Source: JAPLJC01 sp963697965 (GTDB taxonomy: Bacteria; Desulfobacterota; Desulfobaccia; Desulfobaccales; 0-14-0-80-60-11). From it: 64,000 nucleotides of DNA. This document shows, in pieces, positions 41,790-50,545 of this stretch. Where the stretch lies: the NCBI GenBank assembly GCA_963697965.1, contig OY969108.1, forward strand, positions 2,356,001-2,420,000, read 5' to 3'. The stretch's first letter is position 1. Every line of letters starts with the position of its first letter. The notes under the pieces were generated by a model. The model saw only the letters and a list, made by a program, of their open reading frames with translations, ran no database searches and had not been told where the DNA came from. The translations under genes and the position numbers were made by a program.

Positions 41790-42734
41790 TCAGCCAGCAA
41801 GTGAGAGGCTGGCCGCACCGGAATCGAGGCGGGCCCGGGCTCCCAGGGGCAGGGTATAGTTGTCCGGCTGGTGGCCAACGGGAAGGCCAGCCAATACCGG
41901 CACCTGCAGGTGCTCCAGGGCTGCCGCTGAGACCTCCAGCAGGCCCTCCAAGCTGCCACAGCCGCTGAAGGCCCCCAGGACCACGCCTTTGACCCCGTCC
42001 AGGGCCCCGGCTAACAGCAGGTGGTGGAGCATACGGTCCAGGCGGTAGCGAGGCTCGTTGTGATCTTCCAGGAAGAGGAGATAGCCCCGCAATTGCGGGG
42101 CAAACGGGGTTCCCAGCAGATGACAGAGGGTGGTGAGATTGCCGCCCGCCAGCGGCCCTTCGGCCACTCCGGGGCAAATGACGGTCAGATCCGCAAAGGT
42201 GGCCGCCCGGGGCCCCGGGGCCGTCAGCCAGTCGAACAGGCTTTGCCGGGCGCCCTCGGTCATCTCCGGCAGTTGGGCCACGGTGGGGCCATGGAAGGTC
42301 ACCAGACCCAGGCGGCGGTGCAGGTGCCAGAGGAGATTGGTAAGGTCGCTAAAGCCCACCAGACGCTTGGGGACCGCTCCCAGGGAAACCGGGTCCAGGT
42401 GGGGCAGGAGCTTCAGGGAGCCGTAGCCGCCCCGTACCCCCATGACCGCCTTGACTTCCGGATCACACCAAAGCTCCTGAAAGCGCCGGGCCAACTGCCG
42501 GTCGGTCTCCCTTCCCGGGGCCCGGCTGGAGAAAACCTCCGGGCCGCACTTCACCCGAAAGCCCCAATCCCTCAGCACCTGCACCCCGGCCTCCCAGGGC
42601 TCCCGGGCCACGCAACTGGCCGGGGCCGCCAGGGCGATGGTCTCCCCGGGCGAGAGCGGCGGCGCCCAGGTAAAGCTGGCCGGGGGCCGGACGCCTCCCC
42701 CCTCCCCTCTCCTATCGTGGAAATCGGGACCCAT
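41790..42734 (-). CDS. LD-carboxypeptidase (peptidase S66 family)
   Basis: 314 aa. S66 signatures: ETIALAAPASCV, GVRGGYGSLKLLPHLD, GFSDLTNLLWHLHR with the nucleophile Ser, LEDHNEPRYRLDRML with the catalytic Glu, and GLPVGHQPDNYTLPLG with the catalytic His. It cleaves the L,D bond of peptidoglycan tetrapeptides during recycling. No signal peptide, so cytoplasmic. The start may lie slightly downstream, since the first 20 residues are low in family resemblance. Confidence 0.93.
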   Translation of the reverse strand: MGPDFHDRRGEGGGVRPPASFTWAPPLSPGETIALAAPASCVAREPWEAGVQVLRDWGFRVKCGPEVFSSRAPGRETDRQLARRFQELWCDPEVKAVMGVRGGYGSLKLLPHLDPVSLGAVPKRLVGFSDLTNLLWHLHRRLGLVTFHGPTVAQLPEMTEGARQSLFDWLTAPGPRAATFADLTVICPGVAEGPLAGGNLTTLCHLLGTPFAPQLRGYLLFLEDHNEPRYRLDRMLHHLLLAGALDGVKGVVLGAFSGCGSLEGLLEVSAAALEHLQVPVLAGLPVGHQPDNYTLPLGARARLDSGAASLSLAG

Positions 42735-43119
42735 TCGCTTTCCTGGCTAGTGGTCTGTTACACAATTGATTATCCATTGAAAATGACTGATTTTTAACCC
42801 CCCCTTGGAAAAGGGGGGTAGGGGGTATTTAATATAACATCTTGAAATACCCCTAAATCTCCCTTTTTCAAAGGGGGATTTAACCAGGCAAAATCCAGCG
42901 TCCTAGTCCTAATATTATGTCCGGCTAATTATGGAACCCTCCATCACATATTCCCAACAGCCGCTCATGAGCCTGCGGCTCACCCGAAAATTATGAAAAG
43001 AACGGTGAGGCGGGTGTCTTCCCCACCACCCAGTCCACACAGGCGAGACGCCGGCACCCTCAATTTTTCCAAACTATCTTTAGTCTATTTACCAAATATA
43101 CTATAATAACTGGAATAAT
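42735..43119. repeat. Intergenic region with two dispersed palindromic repeats
   Basis: 42746-42842 repeats the element at 5028-5115 (gtctgt, attatcca, C6/G6 stem, taatataacat). 42853-42951 repeats the tail-bearing element of 14358 and 37003. A TATAAT at 43102-43107, 13 nt before the next ATG, may be a -10 box, but no -35 is clear. Confidence 0.7.
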
Positions 43120-44676
43120 ATGAGTGTCGCCAATTTTTTAACCAACCTGGGGCGGCGCCTCCGGTCTCCGGCTGTGGCGGCGTCTTTGGTCCTGGCCCTG
43201 ATTTGGGTCCTGGCGTTGGCCTTTCGGCTCAGCGACCTGGCGGCCCGGGATCTGTGGACCGACGAGGCCTGGGTTGCCCTGGCGGCCTTGAAATCCTCCG
43301 CCGCCGCGGCTCTGGCCGCGGGCCATTCCACCCCGCCCTGGTACCTCCTGGGCGTCTGGGCTACGGCCAGGCTCCTGGGAAGCCAGGAATGGGGCCTGCG
43401 GTTTCTGTCCTTCGCCTTCGGGGTAGGCACCCTCCTGGCCATCTGGCTGTTGGCCCGCAGGCTTACCTCCCGGCCCGCCTCCTTGCTGGCCCTGGCCATG
43501 GTGGCCGTCTCCCCCGTGATGGTTTACTACTCCAAGGAGTTGAAACAGTACAGCGGCGACGCCTTCTTTGCGGTGCTGGTGTTTTATCTGGCGGAACGTC
43601 TCTGCGCCAGCCAGGGCCGCCGCGGCTGGGCCGCCCTGGCCCTGACCGGGGTGCTGGGGATGGGCTTTTCCCATCCTTTGGTCTTCTGCCTGCCGGCTGC
43701 GGGACTAATCCTCTGGCGCCGGCTGCCCGCGGCCCGCACCCGCCTGGCCCTCCTGGGCGGCCTTTGGCTCCTGGCCATCGGGGTCTATTACTTTCTGTTT
43801 TTTCGCCACGGCGTGGACCCGGAGTTGGTTGCCTATTGGGTCAAGGACTATCCCGATCTCTCCGGAGGGGGCCGGTTTTTCCTCTGGCTGGGGGCCGCCC
43901 TGTACCGCTACTTCTACTATTTTCTGGGAAAGTGGGGAGTGTTCTGGGGGCCGCCCTTGCTGGCGGCCGGGGCCTACGCCCTGTGGCGACGCGGCGGCGG
44001 CCGGGCGCTGGTCTACTGGGGCCTTCCCATCCTGTTGGCCCTGGGGGCCGCGGCGCTGCATCGCTACCCCTTTATGGCTGACTACGGCGGCAACCGGCTG
44101 ATGCTGTTCACCGCACCCTTGCTCTACCTGGTGCTGGCCGCCGGGGCTTGCCTGGCGCTCTCCTACCTGTGGCACGGCTGGCGCCGCGGGCTGGCCGCGG
44201 GGCTGACCGCGGCCCTGATCTTCTCGCTTAATCCCTGGAAAAACTTCCAGGAAAACCTCCACCCGACGATGAACAGGGAGGAGATCAGTCCCCTGGTAGC
44301 CCGCCTGCAGCAGGAACTGCAGCCCCGGGATGAGGTTTACGTCTATTACTTTGCCCAATGGCCGTTTGCCTATTATTACCGCGGGCACGCGGCGCGCCTC
44401 TGCATCGGCAAGGCCTGCGACGAGACCGGGCTGAAACCGGATTCCCGGGAGCGACCGCCGAAGCGGCTCTGGCTCATCGCCTCCCACATTATCAACGTCC
44501 AGGACATGCGGGAATTCGCCGCCAAACTGCTGGGGCCGGCCTGGCGGGAAAGCACCTGCGACCAGGCGCCGGGAGCGGTGCTCCTGTGCTTCCAGAGCGC
44601 CAATGAAACCAGGGTGGCGGCTAATCGCCGGCAGGCGGCGCCAGTATCTCCTGAATCTGCTGCTGCAACTCCCTAA
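43120..44676 (+). CDS. GT39/ArnT-like membrane glycosyltransferase
   Basis: 518 aa, about ten membrane segments. The first periplasmic loop has DLAARDLWTDEAW, the acidic DE-type motif of GT-C enzymes that use polyprenyl-phosphate sugars; then SKELKQYSGDAFFAVL, matching the family. Likely adds a sugar to a lipid or protein at the periplasmic face. A soluble C-terminal domain of about 130 residues follows. The Shine-Dalgarno is weak. Confidence 0.85.
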   Translation: MSVANFLTNLGRRLRSPAVAASLVLALIWVLALAFRLSDLAARDLWTDEAWVALAALKSSAAAALAAGHSTPPWYLLGVWATARLLGSQEWGLRFLSFAFGVGTLLAIWLLARRLTSRPASLLALAMVAVSPVMVYYSKELKQYSGDAFFAVLVFYLAERLCASQGRRGWAALALTGVLGMGFSHPLVFCLPAAGLILWRRLPAARTRLALLGGLWLLAIGVYYFLFFRHGVDPELVAYWVKDYPDLSGGGRFFLWLGAALYRYFYYFLGKWGVFWGPPLLAAGAYALWRRGGGRALVYWGLPILLALGAAALHRYPFMADYGGNRLMLFTAPLLYLVLAAGACLALSYLWHGWRRGLAAGLTAALIFSLNPWKNFQENLHPTMNREEISPLVARLQQELQPRDEVYVYYFAQWPFAYYYRGHAARLCIGKACDETGLKPDSRERPPKRLWLIASHIINVQDMREFAAKLLGPAWRESTCDQAPGAVLLCFQSANETRVAANRRQAAPVSPESAAATP

Positions 44677-44680
44677 AGCG

Positions 44681-44705
44681 AAAGGGCTTATAAATAAGCC
44701 CTTTT
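44681..44705 (+). terminator. Rho-independent terminator after the GT39-like gene
   Basis: Perfect 10-bp stem (aaagggctta and taagcccttt) with a taaa loop and a T4 run, 5 nt past the stop codon. Confidence 0.8.
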
Positions 44706-44766
44706 ATCCCGGACCCGGCGCCTGGCCGCCATGCCGGCCAGGGCCCCTGATGGCCAACCCCCGTCT

Positions 44767-45081
44767 TTAAAAGTCTCCCACCCGGATGCGCAGGTCCCGG
44801 ACCAGGTCTGGCCCCAGGACCCTGCCCAGTTCCTCCAGGATCTTCGGTTTCAGGAATTGCAGTTCCTGGCCCCAGGCTCCGTCCGTCACTTCCACCCAGA
44901 GCTCCCGCCGCTGGAGGTCCACCAGGCGGGCGTGTTCCCTAATGGGTGCGGGCGCCGTCCTCTCCCAGACCTGGCGGATGCGCTGGCGCAACTCCAGGCC
45001 TTCCCGGTCGCCAGGCGAGAGCAAGTGCTGGAGCACGTCCTTGACGGCCAGCGGCCGTGACGATGGAGTCCGTTTTGCCAT
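44767..45081 (-). CDS. DUF721/DciA-like protein
   Basis: 104 aa. Matches the DUF721 pattern (RQVWERTAPAPIREHARLVDL, ELWVEVTDGAWGQELQFLKPK, LRIRVG). The family includes DciA, the ancestral loader of the replicative helicase, but short stand-alone members are not all proven loaders. Confidence 0.82.
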   Translation of the reverse strand: MAKRTPSSRPLAVKDVLQHLLSPGDREGLELRQRIRQVWERTAPAPIREHARLVDLQRRELWVEVTDGAWGQELQFLKPKILEELGRVLGPDLVRDLRIRVGDF

Positions 45082-45130
45082 ATGCCACCTATCAATTCAA
45101 GTAAAAGATTTCTTTTCTAATCCCTAATCC

Positions 45131-46333
45131 CTAACCCCTAATCCCTTGCTTGTCTCCCGCCCGCTCCCGAGCCCGGGCGAAGCCGGGGGCGGCTTTTTCG
45201 ATCACCGCTTCCGGCGCGCAAAAGGCCAGGCGGAAATGGCCCGGCCGCCCGAAGCCCCGGCCCGGCACCGCCAGGATGTTCTCCTCCCTGAGGAGGGCCA
45301 CGAAGGCCAGATCGTCGCCCCCCGGGGCCTTGGGGAAGAGATAGAAGGCCCCTTTGGGTTTGAAAAATTCATAACCGGCCTGCTCCAGCACCTGGCAAAA
45401 GATCTCCCGGCGCCGGGCATAAGGCGCCATATCTACCTGGACTTCCGTCAGGGGGGCCACCACTCGCTGCATAAAAGCCGGGGCGTTCACGAACCCCAGG
45501 ATACGGTTGGCCAGCGCCAGGCCACCCGCCAGTTCCAGGCGCCCCGGGGTCCGGGGGCTTACCGCCGCATAGCCCAGACGCTCCCCGGCGATGGAAAGAT
45601 CCTTGGAAAAAGAATTCGCCAGCAAGGTGTCGGGGTAGGCCGCGAAGACGCTGGGGACCTCCAGTCCATCATAGACGATGCGGCGGTAAGGCTCATCCGC
45701 CACCAGATAGACCGGCCGGCCGTGGGCTGCGGCGTGCCGCCCCAGCAGTTGGCCCAGTTCCAGCAGGGTCGCGGCCTCATAGACCTGGCCGGTGGGATTG
45801 TTGGGGGAATTGATCAGCACGGCCCGGGTTTTGGGGCTCAAGACCGCGGCCAGGCGCTTCAGGTCCAGTTGGAAGTTGGCGTCGGTTTCCGCCACCCGCA
45901 CCACGCCGCCGTGGTTGTCGGCGTAAGCCAGATATTCCACGAAATAGGGGGCAAAAACGATCACCTCATCGCCGGGGTCCAGGATGGTCTTGAGGATGAC
46001 GTTGAGGGCTCCGGCGGCGCCGCAGGTGAGGATCAGGTCGTCGGCCCGGAAGTCGAGGCGATGGACCCTGCCCAGGTGGGCGGCCAGGGCCTGGCGGGTC
46101 TCCGGCAACCCGGCGTTGGGCATATAGCCGTGGAGACCGGGGCGGGGGTCTTGCGCCGCGGCCGCCAGTTCCTCTTTGAACCGGCGGGGCGGCTCCAGGT
46201 CGGGATTGCCCAGGGTGAAATCGAAGACCTGATCCGCCCCCAGCCGCGCCTTAAGCTCACGGCCCTCTTCGAACATCCTCCGGATCCAGGAGGAGCTCTC
46301 CATCGCCGACTTGATGCGAAAGGCAATGCTCAT
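45131..46333 (-). CDS. PLP-dependent class I/II aminotransferase
   Basis: 400 aa from the ATG at 46333; the frame extends upstream through simple repeats that should not be counted as protein. Fold type I signatures: NPDLEPPRRF, CGAAGALNVILKTILDPGDEV, NNPTGQVYE, VADEPYRRIVYDG and the PLP lysine in NSFSKDLSIAGERLGY. Close to aspartate/alanine-type aminotransferases; exact substrate not clear. It lies next to threonine ammonia-lyase in the same direction. Confidence 0.92.
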   Translation of the reverse strand: MSIAFRIKSAMESSSWIRRMFEEGRELKARLGADQVFDFTLGNPDLEPPRRFKEELAAAAQDPRPGLHGYMPNAGLPETRQALAAHLGRVHRLDFRADDLILTCGAAGALNVILKTILDPGDEVIVFAPYFVEYLAYADNHGGVVRVAETDANFQLDLKRLAAVLSPKTRAVLINSPNNPTGQVYEAATLLELGQLLGRHAAAHGRPVYLVADEPYRRIVYDGLEVPSVFAAYPDTLLANSFSKDLSIAGERLGYAAVSPRTPGRLELAGGLALANRILGFVNAPAFMQRVVAPLTEVQVDMAPYARRREIFCQVLEQAGYEFFKPKGAFYLFPKAPGGDDLAFVALLREENILAVPGRGFGRPGHFRLAFCAPEAVIEKAAPGFARARERAGDKQGIRG

Positions 46334-46340
46334 AAAAGAC

Positions 46341-46440
46341 CCGTTTTCTGTTTTCTGTTTTCTGTTTTCTGTTCTTCTCTGCGCTCTCTGCGCTTCTGCG
46401 GTGCATTGTGCCACCGCCGAGACGCAGAGGCAGCAGAGAA
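46341..46440. repeat. TTTTCTG tandem run and ctctgcg repeats
   Basis: Four TTTTCTG units (46346-46373) followed by ctctgcgctctctgcgcttctg and a gacgcagaggcagcagag block. Such tracts between genes produce false N-terminal extensions in automatic annotation. Confidence 0.75.
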
Positions 46441-46446
46441 ACTCTC

Positions 46447-47658
46447 TTAAACCTGTTCTTCCACCTGGTAGCCCGCTTCCTTCAGGGCCTTAAGCACCGC
46501 CTGGCCATGTTCCAGGTTCCGGGTCTCCAAATTGAGCCGCACCCGGGTATAGTCCAGGGGCAATTCCCGGGCCAGGCGGTCATGGGACAGGTGAAGGATA
46601 TTGGCCTTGGTCTCCCCCAGGAGGGTGGTGAGACGCCCCAGGGACCCGGGATAATCTTCCAAGGCCACCCGCAAGGTCAGGAGGCGGCGTTTCTCCAGAA
46701 GGGCCCGGGACAGCACCCGCTCCAGCAAGGGAATGTCGATATTGCCGCCGCTCACCAGCAGGACCACCCGCCGGCCCAGGGAGCGGGAGGCCAGTTGCCC
46801 CAGGAAGGCCGCAGTGGCCACGGCCCCGGCCCCTTCGGCCAGCACCTTTTTGCTTTCGAGTAGCAGCAGCAAGGCCTGGGCAATTTCCTGCTCCTCTACC
46901 AATACCAGATCTTTCAGGTACTTGTGGAGCAGGGGATAAGGGCGGCTGCCGGTGAGGGGCACCCGGATGCCATCGGCCAGGGTGGGCAGGGCCGGCACCG
47001 CCGTCGGGGCCCCGTGCTGGAAGGCCACCGCCAGGGAAGGCACCTGCGCGGTCTGGGCCCCGATGACCAGGACCCCGGGCCGGGATTCGCTCAATGCCAG
47101 GGCGGCGCCGGCCGCCAGCCCGCCGCCCCCCACCGGCAGCACCACGGTGTCCACCTCCGGCAGGTCCTCCAGGATCTCCAGCCCCACCGTCCCCTGGCCG
47201 GCCATCACCTCCAGGTCGTCATAGGGATGGATGAAACTATAACCCTCGGCCTCCATGGCCCTGGCCTTCTCCAGGGACTCGGAGACGTCCTGGCCGGACA
47301 GGATGACCTGGGCCCCGTATTCCTGGGTGGCCATCTGTTTGGAAATGGAAGCCCCCTGGGGCATGACGATGGTGGCCGGGATTCCGAGGGAGGCGGCCGC
47401 GAAGGCCACCCCCTGGCCATGGTTGCCCGCGGAGGCGGCCACCACCTTCCCGGCTCCTTCGCCCCGCTCCTTCAGGAGGGAGAGGCGGTTCATTGCCCCC
47501 CGCAGCTTGAAGGAGCCGGTGGTCTGGAGATTCTCCAGTTTGAGATAGACCTCCCGGCCGCTTTCCTGGCTCAAAATATTGGAATAGATCAGCGGGGTGT
47601 GTAGCACCACCCTTTTAATCCGTTCTCTGGCTTCTTTGATGTCTTGGAGGGTAATCAT
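46447..47658 (-). CDS. ilvA: Threonine ammonia-lyase (biosynthetic threonine deaminase, ACT domain)
   Basis: 403 aa from the ATG at 47658. PLP lysine in GSFKLRGA, serine/glycine phosphate-binding loop SAGNHGQGVAF and PVGGGGLAAG, and LVSGGNIDIPLLE near the end of the catalytic domain. One C-terminal ACT domain (about 325-403), so it belongs to the short single-ACT group. It converts threonine to 2-oxobutanoate and ammonia, feeding isoleucine synthesis or threonine catabolism. Confidence 0.93.
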   Translation of the reverse strand: MITLQDIKEARERIKRVVLHTPLIYSNILSQESGREVYLKLENLQTTGSFKLRGAMNRLSLLKERGEGAGKVVAASAGNHGQGVAFAAASLGIPATIVMPQGASISKQMATQEYGAQVILSGQDVSESLEKARAMEAEGYSFIHPYDDLEVMAGQGTVGLEILEDLPEVDTVVLPVGGGGLAAGAALALSESRPGVLVIGAQTAQVPSLAVAFQHGAPTAVPALPTLADGIRVPLTGSRPYPLLHKYLKDLVLVEEQEIAQALLLLLESKKVLAEGAGAVATAAFLGQLASRSLGRRVVLLVSGGNIDIPLLERVLSRALLEKRRLLTLRVALEDYPGSLGRLTTLLGETKANILHLSHDRLARELPLDYTRVRLNLETRNLEHGQAVLKALKEAGYQVEEQV

Positions 47659-47834
47659 CACCTGCTCGGGTTTAGGAGAACACCTGCACGCTTCAGGCGG
47701 CCCGGGTCTCGGGCCCGGCAAAGGGTTGAGAACGGCCTGATCTCCCAGGGGCCGTCCCAGCCATTGCCAGCGTCGGTTCTAGTTACTATTTTTCAGCTAT
47801 GATGACAATACCTTAAAGCGCGGGGGAGCGGGTC

Positions 47835-48509
47835 ATGGAGGTGATGGCGGCTTTACTGACCAGGTTCCAGGGCCGCTTCGCCGCGGCATTGGGCCTTAAG
47901 GTTTCCTCCGGCCCCGAGGCGCGGCAGCAGTGGTTTCTGGCGGCCATCTTCTACGGAGCCCGCATCTCCGGAGGGCTTGCCGCCCGCACCTTCCGGGTCT
48001 TCGCGGCCAATGGGGTCACCTCACCCGAAGCCATTCTGGCCCGGGGCTGGGAGGGACTGGTGGCCCTCCTGGACCAGGGCGGCTATGCCCGTTATGACTA
48101 CAAGACGGCCACCAAGCTGCTCCAGGTGATGGCGTCTTTGCAGGAGCGCTATCAAGGCTCCCTGGAGTGCCTACACGAGGCGGCGGCCGACCCTGCGGAT
48201 CTCGAGCGGCGAATCATGGAACTGGCCCCGGGGATCGGCCCCGCCACGGTCAACATCTTTTTACGGGAATTACGGGGGATCTGGGTCAAGGCCGCGCCGC
48301 CGCTCAGCCCTTTGGCCCAGGCCGGCGCCGTCGAAGCGGGGTTGGCCTCCCCGGGGCTTAGCCCCCGGGAGGCCCTGGAGGAGATTTTCCGCCACTGGCA
48401 GGCCCAGCCGCTGCCCGGCCATGACTTCGCCGACCTGGAAGCCGCCCTGGTGCGCCTGGGCCTGGAACTGCGCCGGGGAAGCCGAAAGAAAAGTGGAACC
48501 GAGGGGTAA
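47835..48509 (+). CDS. HhH-GPD-type (endonuclease III-like) protein without catalytic residues
   Basis: 224 aa. The helix-hairpin-helix is recognisable (ELAPGIGPATVNIFLRELRG), and the surrounding helices match the endonuclease III fold. However, the Asp that should follow (GPD motif) is absent (GIWVKAAPPLSPLA), and there is no C-terminal four-cysteine FeS cluster. It is probably a DNA-binding relative rather than a standard glycosylase. Start at 47835 or at the Met nine bases on. Confidence 0.7.
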   Translation: MEVMAALLTRFQGRFAAALGLKVSSGPEARQQWFLAAIFYGARISGGLAARTFRVFAANGVTSPEAILARGWEGLVALLDQGGYARYDYKTATKLLQVMASLQERYQGSLECLHEAAADPADLERRIMELAPGIGPATVNIFLRELRGIWVKAAPPLSPLAQAGAVEAGLASPGLSPREALEEIFRHWQAQPLPGHDFADLEAALVRLGLELRRGSRKKSGTEG

Positions 48510-48525
48510 GCTCAGGGTGAAACTT

Positions 48526-48774
48526 GTAGGGGCGCACCCAGGCGTGCGCCCCTTAGGAAATGGCGGACTGTAGGGGCGGGTTTTAAACCCCCCACTGGAG
48601 GGCGGATATCTGGGTCCGCCCCTACGCGAAACCAGGGAAAGCCATTCCTGGGAGATAGTTTAAGCTTCTTCAGGAAATTTAGTTGCGGACCCTATTGAAC
48701 TTAATTCCCAAAAGCGGTAATTAATCCCGGAAAGTCGAAACTCGAAACTGGGCGACCCAGCGGGTCGCCCCTAC
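48526..48774. repeat. Cluster of GTAGGGGC-type palindromes
   Basis: Three units: 48526-48555, 48570-48625 and 48750-48774, each of the form gtaggggcg(cacc/ggt)..(ggtg/acc)cgcccctac. Related units occur at 29818-29862, 37323-37398, 55990-56060 and 58911-58970. Confidence 0.75.
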
Positions 48775-48797
48775 ATCTCAAAACTCAGAGGAACCCC

Positions 48798-49214
48798 ATG
48801 CCCAACTGCATCTTCTGCCGGATCGCCTCCGGCCAGGCCCCGGCGGCGCGGGTCCTGGAGACCCCCCGGGTCCTGGCCTTTCTGGATATCGCCCCGGTAA
48901 ACTATGGCCATACCCTGATCATTTCCAAGGAACATTATCCTACCATGCTGGAGCTGCCTGACGATCTTTGGATGGAGATGGGGTCGGTGGGCCGCCAAGT
49001 GGCCCGGGCACTAAGGACCGCCCTGGGTGCCCAGGGCTTCAACATCGCCATGAATAATTTCGAGGCCGCCGGCCAGGCGGTCCCCCACGCCCACCTGCAC
49101 GTCGTCCCCCGCTATTTTGAGGACGGCCTGCTCCTCTTTCCCCACCAGGAATACCGTCCCGGGGATCAGGAAAAGACCGCGGCCCAGTTGCGCCAGGCCC
49201 TGGCGGGAGGGTGA
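48798..49214 (+). CDS. HIT family nucleotide hydrolase
   Basis: 138 aa. N-terminal CIFCRIASGQAPAARVLE, a hinge ISKEHYPTMLELP, and the histidine triad HAHLHVVPRY near 97. The family hydrolyses nucleotide phosphoramidates or dinucleotides. The N-terminal Cys pair (CIFC) may join a zinc site, as in several HIT proteins. AGAGGA precedes the ATG. Confidence 0.93.
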   Translation: MPNCIFCRIASGQAPAARVLETPRVLAFLDIAPVNYGHTLIISKEHYPTMLELPDDLWMEMGSVGRQVARALRTALGAQGFNIAMNNFEAAGQAVPHAHLHVVPRYFEDGLLLFPHQEYRPGDQEKTAAQLRQALAGG

Positions 49215-49218
49215 CGGG

Positions 49219-50520
49219 AGTTCAAAGTTCAAAGTTCAAAGTTCAAAGTTCAGACTTCTGAAAAAATTTAGTGTAAGATGCAATAAGGAAAAAAAGAAAA
49301 AAAAAAAAAAAAAGAAAAAAAAAGAAAGAAAGGTAAAAAAGAAAAAGCAGAAGAAAGGAGAATAAAAAAGAATATGAGAAGGATAAAAACTGAGAAAACA
49401 TATAGAAAAGGAAAAAAAAAAGTAATAAAAAAAATAAAAAAAAAAAATAAAAAATAAAAAGAAAGGAGAAAAGGAAAAGAAGAAGAAAGAAAAAGAAAAA
49501 GAGGATTCAAGGAATTCAAGGTTAGACCACAGGTGCGCCAGTCATTGCAGGGAGGAAAGTGACGACATGGAAAAGAGTCAAGGCAGAGATCTCTGCGAAA
49601 ATCCCAATTTGGAAAGCTTGTCATTCTGAAGGGGAGCGAAGCGACCGAACAGAAGCTCTTATAAAGGCCAGATACATGACGGAAAAGTTGGCGAGGGGTG
49701 GGTGTTCTATGGAAAAATTTTCTTCTCTATCTGAGGCGGCGAAGACAATAACTGAAAATTAGATAAAGGGCGGGAAAAAAGCGAAAGCGCATAGCCCGAA
49801 AATCATAAAAGGAAGATCATAATATCTCTCAGAAAAGATAAAAAGGAAAGAAATAAGGCAAGGAAATTGACTGCTGAGGAATAAGCAGAAAAAAAAAGAG
49901 AAGCGAAAGAGCAAGGTTCAAGGTTCAAGAATGAATTAGACAGGTGACGCCGTAAGCATTGCGGGAAAGGGTGACGGAGTCAAGGCAGAGATCGATCTGC
50001 CGAAAATCCCCATTTTTGTCATTACTGAGGAACATAGCTTCAATATGACAAGTTGGCGATGGGGTGGGTGTAGGGCGGGAAAGCGAAGCGCAAAGATAAA
50101 AGAAAAAGGAAAGAAAAAGGATAAATGTGAGTTAGAGAGGAGAAAGCTATACGCTGAAGAGAAAAAGGTAAGCAATACTGGGACAAAGTGATAACTGACC
50201 ACGCAAAAATAACAAGGAAAAAAAAAAGAAAAGGGGAAAAAGAAAGAAGACTAAGCATTATATAAAGAAGAAAAGAGCTCATACCGAGAAAAAGAAGAAG
50301 CAAAAATAGAAAAAAACGAGAGGATGAATAAAAAGAAGAAGATAAAAGAGAAAAAAAGAGATAAGAAAATAAAAGAAAAAATGAGAAGATAAGAAGAAGA
50401 AGAGGGAAAAAAAAGCGAAGCGAAAGAAACCGCAGAATCTTATAAAAACTGCAAAGTTGAGCGAGGGGAAGGTGGTGTAGGGCGAGGAAAGAAAAATTAA
50501 TACGCTAACTAAGAAGCGCA
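49219..50520. repeat. Anomalous purine-rich block with degenerate ~0.4-kb units
   Basis: Begins with a clean TTCAAAG tandem (49219-49252) and then becomes A/G-rich on the plus strand for about 1.25 kb, with runs such as 49270-49330 that hold almost no pyrimidine. Three imperfect copies of a unit can be followed: 49501-49760, 49905-50095 and 50400-50510, each with agtcaaggcagagat, gaaaatccc, a gagcgaagcga-like piece and gttggcgaggggtgggtg. The unit is a damaged form of the repeat seen cleanly at 36440-36600. The mutations look like random indels, as from assembly error, or an old decayed tandem. No gene. Confidence 0.7.
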
Positions 50521-50545
50521 TCCCGCGGATTTCCCCTCCGCTCCT

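Noticed and set aside
46334..46414. N-terminal extension of the aminotransferase frame (to 46414)
   Set aside because: The extra 27 residues are translated TTTTCTG and ctctgcg repeats; the ATG at 46333 gives the normal N-terminus.
49268..50521. Phe/Ser-rich minus-strand frames in the purine block
   Set aside because: They are translations of polypyrimidine sequence, without start sites or protein-like composition.
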